This document shows positions 6,190-6,667 of a stretch of 6,667 nt of DNA, piece by piece. The number at the start of each line of letters is the position of its first letter. Position 1 is the stretch's first letter. Origin of the DNA: JAXGVG01 sp040773965 (lineage in GTDB: Bacteria > Pseudomonadota > Alphaproteobacteria > UBA9219); assembly GCA_040773965.1 (NCBI GenBank), contig JAXGVG010000108.1:1-6667 (forward strand), given 5' to 3'. The position numbers and the translations under genes are program-made. A model generated the notes under the pieces. The model did no database searches and was not told the DNA's origin. It saw only the letters and a list, made by a program, of their open reading frames with translations.

Positions 6190-6426
6190 TCAGACCAGCT
6201 TGTCGACGAGGCTGCCGCGAGGAAGGGTGCCGCTGGCGGGCATCAGGGCGGTTTTGGATGGAGAGGCGGAAACGGCCTTGTTTTGAGCCGCGCTGTTTTG
6301 AAGCTGGTTGATGATGGCTTGCGTCGCTTGCTGGTCGCTTTTGAGCGCGACGATGGCGGCAGGCGCACTCGCCGACTGGGCGCGGAGAAGGGAGCTTATT
6401 GCGGAACCGGCGACGGGATCGACCAT
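6190..6426 (-). CDS. Small Ala/Ser/Gln-rich protein, possibly YjfB-like motility protein
   Basis: This 78-aa protein begins MVDPVAGSAISSLLRAQSAS and ends GSLVDKLV. The ATG at 6426 has GGGAAG 6 nt upstream; an adjacent GTG at 6429 is possible. A near-consensus promoter lies at 6507-6535. The layout, a short amphipathic N-terminal helix, a Gln-rich central helix (LKSDQQATQAIINQLQNSAAQ) and a short Gly-(Leu/Ile)-(Val/Leu)-Asp end, recalls small YjfB-type proteins linked to motility, but this is a weak visual match. It is convergent with the 168-aa gene, with 14 nt between the stops. The overlapping plus-strand frame (6124-6555) has no start signal and no recognisable content, so I prefer this strand. 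Confidence 0.6.
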   Translation of the reverse strand: MVDPVAGSAISSLLRAQSASAPAAIVALKSDQQATQAIINQLQNSAAQNKAVSASPSKTALMPASGTLPRGSLVDKLV

Positions 6427-6506
6427 CACGAACTTCCCTTTTTTGTTGGGCTTTCAGCGCTCGAATCAGTATGGGCGCAAGCCCTTATTGATTCTACGTT
6501 GTCTCG

Positions 6507-6535
6507 ATTATGGTTAATAAAACGTAAGCCGTCAA
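6507..6535 (-). promoter_or_regulatory. Sigma70-like promoter of the 78-aa gene
   Basis: On the minus strand, TTGACG (complement of 6530-6535) is followed by a 17-nt gap and CATAAT (complement of 6507-6512), each matching five of six consensus bases. The predicted start is near 6500, which leaves a leader of about 74 nt before the ATG at 6426. Confidence 0.65.
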
Positions 6536-6569
6536 ATAGGGAAATATTCAGCTAATAGGAAAATAGTCC

Positions 6570-6598
6570 TTGACTTTGGGTTTCCTTTGGTGTATTGA
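6570..6598 (+). promoter_or_regulatory. Weak candidate promoter for the partial right-end gene
   Basis: TTGACT (6570-6575) is followed by 17 nt and TATTGA (6593-6598, three of six). The -35 is good and the -10 poor. It lies upstream of the gene starting at 6636 and is divergent from the promoter at 6507-6535. Confidence 0.3.
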
Positions 6599-6635
6599 CA
6601 ATGCCATGGCGCACTGCGTCCGGAGGGAAGGGAAG

Positions 6636-6667
6636 AATGGTCGATTTTGCGGCAGAGCCTTGGCTCC
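6636..6667 (+). CDS. 5' end of an unidentified gene, cut by the window edge
   Basis: An ATG at 6636 follows the strong purine-rich ribosome site GGAGGGAAGGGAAG (6622-6635). Only ten codons are visible (MVDFAAEPWL), too few to assign a family. An in-frame ATG at 6601 is an alternative start without a good ribosome site. The roughly 200 nt between this gene and the 78-aa gene hold only the two divergent promoters described. Confidence 0.5.

Noticed and set aside
6449..6486. tRNA-like look near CTCGAATC with flanking GGGCTT/AAGCCC
   Set aside because: No cloverleaf arms can be assembled and the inverted repeat encloses a long unpaired loop; probably chance.
6124..6555. 143-aa plus-strand frame after the DUF6456-like gene
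   Set aside because: It overlaps that gene's 3' end and the 78-aa minus-strand gene, has no ribosome site, and its product is Gly/Arg-rich without recognisable motifs.

Overview
The window carries a type II-C CRISPR-Cas locus plus a small phage-type regulatory module. Its moderately high GC content, proteobacterial-style Shine-Dalgarno sequences and sigma70-like promoters suggest a proteobacterium. The XRE/S24 repressor beside a DUF6456-like gene, and the style of Cas9 and tracrRNA, point to Alphaproteobacteria. The lineage is an inference, because no rRNA or tRNA is present.

Layout. Positions 1-153 hold the cas-proximal end of a CRISPR array with 36-nt repeats and 30-nt spacers; it continues off the left edge. 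On the minus strand, reading right to left, come cas9 (4672-1596), cas1 (1603-566) and cas2 (549-202), packed as an operon. There is no cas4 or csn2, which defines subtype II-C. The tracrRNA gene lies divergently just upstream of cas9 on the plus strand (about 4730-4850), with its own promoter. Its anti-repeat pairs with the array repeat read on the plus strand, so crRNAs run on the plus strand toward cas2, opposite to the cas operon. Each repeat ends in an extended -10 box, so crRNA promoters appear to be built into the repeats, as described in Neisseria.

Two oddities affect the cas genes. cas9 is split by an apparent single-base deletion near codon 111. All RuvC and HNH residues are otherwise present, and restoring one base gives a compact 1025-residue Cas9. 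The 3' end of cas1 runs into a palindromic repeat element lying between cas1 and cas2, which appears to have added about 30 foreign residues to Cas1.

To the right, an XRE/S24-type repressor (5532-4927, minus) faces a 168-aa DUF6456-like gene (5669-6175, plus) across a 136-bp control region. A perfect inverted repeat there lies inside a sigma70-like promoter, a typical repressor/operator arrangement. The repressor's S24 domain has Thr and Arg where the self-cleavage Ser and Lys should be. A small 78-aa protein (6426-6190, minus), possibly YjfB-like, follows with a near-consensus promoter. A further plus-strand gene begins at 6636 and runs off the window.
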